From: Caryophanales bacterium UBA7581
Lineage (GTDB): Bacteria > Bacillota_I > Bacilli_A > RFN20 > CAG-826
Reading direction: 5' to 3'
Assembly: GCA_002477825.1 (NCBI GenBank)
Contig: DLKT01000048.1
Location: forward strand, 1-5,792
Length of the DNA stretch: 5,792 nt
Every line of letters starts with the position of its first letter. The first letter of the stretch is position 1. Made by a program: the position numbers and the translations under genes. The notes under the pieces were generated by a model. It was not told where the DNA came from, searched no databases, and saw nothing but the letters and a program-made list of their open reading frames with translations. This document shows positions 5,004 to 5,792 of this stretch, piece by piece.

Positions 5004-5670
5004 TGTTTTTTTTCTCAAGTAGTGAAAGAACACTATGAAAGAAGATACTTCCCAAAGAATTTCCTATGAAAATGATGAATAAATTAAGGACAATTCTCCA
5101 ACTACACATACCCGCCAAAGCAAAATAGAAGACATCCGCAATGACGTGTTCAAAACCAACAATGACGAATAAGGCTACAGAAAACATAAGACCTAAAACG
5201 CGAATAAAGGCATGATGTTCTGATTTGAAGATTCTAACAGCTAAGTACACTAAGATTCCACACCCAAAACTTAAAACCAATAAACTATACCAGGCATCAT
5301 TCGCTTTGGTCGTACATACGCTTTTCACAACTTCTTCAAACGTCGAAGTTGTTCCTTGGATATCATACACTCTTGTTAAACTTAAAAGGTAACCAAAGAT
5401 AATGCAACCTAGAATATTCCCCACTAGCATTTCAAGTAAATCTAAGAAATAATACTTATCTTTACCAATACAAAATCCAATTTTGCCCGTATATAGATTT
5501 AAAGAGAACGCACAAATCATCAATAAGCCAAAGGAGAACATAAATCCTCCAATTGCGGTTTCTAAAGCGCCTACCGTTCCTACGCACTTTAAATAAAGAA
5601 AGACAAATCCACCTAAGGAAATTAAAATTCCCGCCAAAAAGCCAGAAAGCATTGTTTTTATATGCTTCAT
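4978..5670 (-). CDS. Formate/nitrite transporter (FNT) family channel
   Basis: Membrane protein of 230 residues, at the short end for the family, expected to form a pentamer with one pore per subunit for a small monovalent anion such as formate, nitrite, lactate or hydrosulfide. Hydrophobic segments lie near 7-27, 34-56, 78-98, 127-147, 155-175 and 188-214. NLYTG (58-62) matches the re-entrant loop after helix 2. GFEHVIADVFYF (172-183) matches the helix-5 motif with the central pore histidine (His175); the usual Asn four residues later is Asp179. The ATG at 5670 is preceded by AGGTGATGG (5683-5675), a fair ribosome binding site. Only tRNA-Ala follows, so no metabolic partner gene suggests the substrate. 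The window shows no pyruvate formate-lyase or nitrite reductase gene. Family call strong; substrate unknown. Confidence 0.9.
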   Translation of the reverse strand: MKHIKTMLSGFLAGILISLGGFVFLYLKCVGTVGALETAIGGFMFSFGLLMICAFSLNLYTGKIGFCIGKDKYYFLDLLEMLVGNILGCIIFGYLLSLTRVYDIQGTTSTFEEVVKSVCTTKANDAWYSLLVLSFGCGILVYLAVRIFKSEHHAFIRVLGLMFSVALFVIVGFEHVIADVFYFALAGMCSWRIVLNLFIIFIGNSLGSIFFHSVLSLLEKKNIDKEPTNM

Positions 5671-5735
5671 AAAACCATCACCTACATTCTAGTTTTAATA
5701 GTATCATAAGAAACACTTAAAAGAAAATCTGTTTT

Positions 5736-5770
5736 AAAAAAAATACTTCTCCAAAATCGGAAAAGTATTT
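5736..5770 (-). terminator. Intrinsic terminator of an unseen upstream minus-strand gene
   Basis: 12-base arms (5770-5759 and 5752-5741) around a 6-base loop, followed on the minus strand by a run of eight T's (5743-5736, partly within the stem). One pair is U-G only in a minus-strand transcript, so the minus strand is favoured, though weak function on the plus strand is possible. It separates the FNT gene from whatever lies to the right of the window. Confidence 0.75.
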
Positions 5771-5792
5771 TTACCCAACTGACAAACTAAAT

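Noticed and set aside
4784..5038. 84-codon plus-strand open frame
   Set aside because: It runs antisense across the terminator, the tRNA gene and the end of the FNT gene, so it cannot be a separate protein gene.
5771..5792. Possible C-terminal tail (SLSVG then TAA) of a minus-strand gene at the right edge
   Set aside because: A terminator right after it makes a gene end here likely, but seven codons are too few to support a coding call or choose a frame.
1..5792. CRISPR array, insertion sequence, or UGA=Trp recoding
   Set aside because: No regularly spaced repeats, transposase or terminal repeats are present. The long genes read through with UGG as Trp and have no in-frame UGA.

Overview
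This is a low-GC, AT-rich stretch, and every gene I can support lies on the minus strand. Gram-positive style AGGAGG ribosome binding sites, a lipoprotein-type solute-binding protein, a CCA-encoding tRNA and U-tailed hairpin terminators point to a low-GC Firmicute or a Mollicutes-related Bacilli lineage. Stops are TAA or TAG and the genes read through with the standard code, so a UGA=Trp code is not indicated. I cannot name a genus.

Right end (about 5792-4836, read leftward). A terminator for an unseen gene comes first. It is followed by a formate/nitrite-transporter family (FNT) channel gene, then tRNA-Ala(GGC) and its own terminator. The best tRNA promoter lies inside the last codons of the FNT gene, and the tRNA leader is almost entirely a hairpin.

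Middle (about 4835-4286). A 550-base, very AT-rich gap has no convincing gene. It holds a second minus-strand terminator with a TATAAT box just before it and no gene for it to end. It also holds the extended -10 promoter and 5' hairpin of the downstream operon.

Left part (4285-1). This is a compact operon with junctions that touch or overlap: phnD (binding lipoprotein), phnC (ATPase), two phnE-type permeases, a small P-loop kinase of the polynucleotide-kinase/AAA_33 type, and the first 40 codons of a metallo-beta-lactamase (MBL)-fold hydrolase that runs off the window. The first four genes form a complete PhnDCEE-type ABC importer for a phosphonate, phosphite, phosphate ester or similar ligand. 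No C-P lyase gene is visible. The kinase plus MBL pair recalls the PhnN (P-loop kinase) and PhnP (MBL phosphodiesterase) pair of the E. coli C-P lyase pathway, although the kinase is from a different family. I infer that the operon imports a phosphorylated small molecule and processes it in the cytosol.

The most notable features are a calcium-loop-like insertion and an altered ligand loop in PhnD, the tightly coupled kinase-hydrolase pair, and the orphan promoter-terminator unit ahead of the operon.
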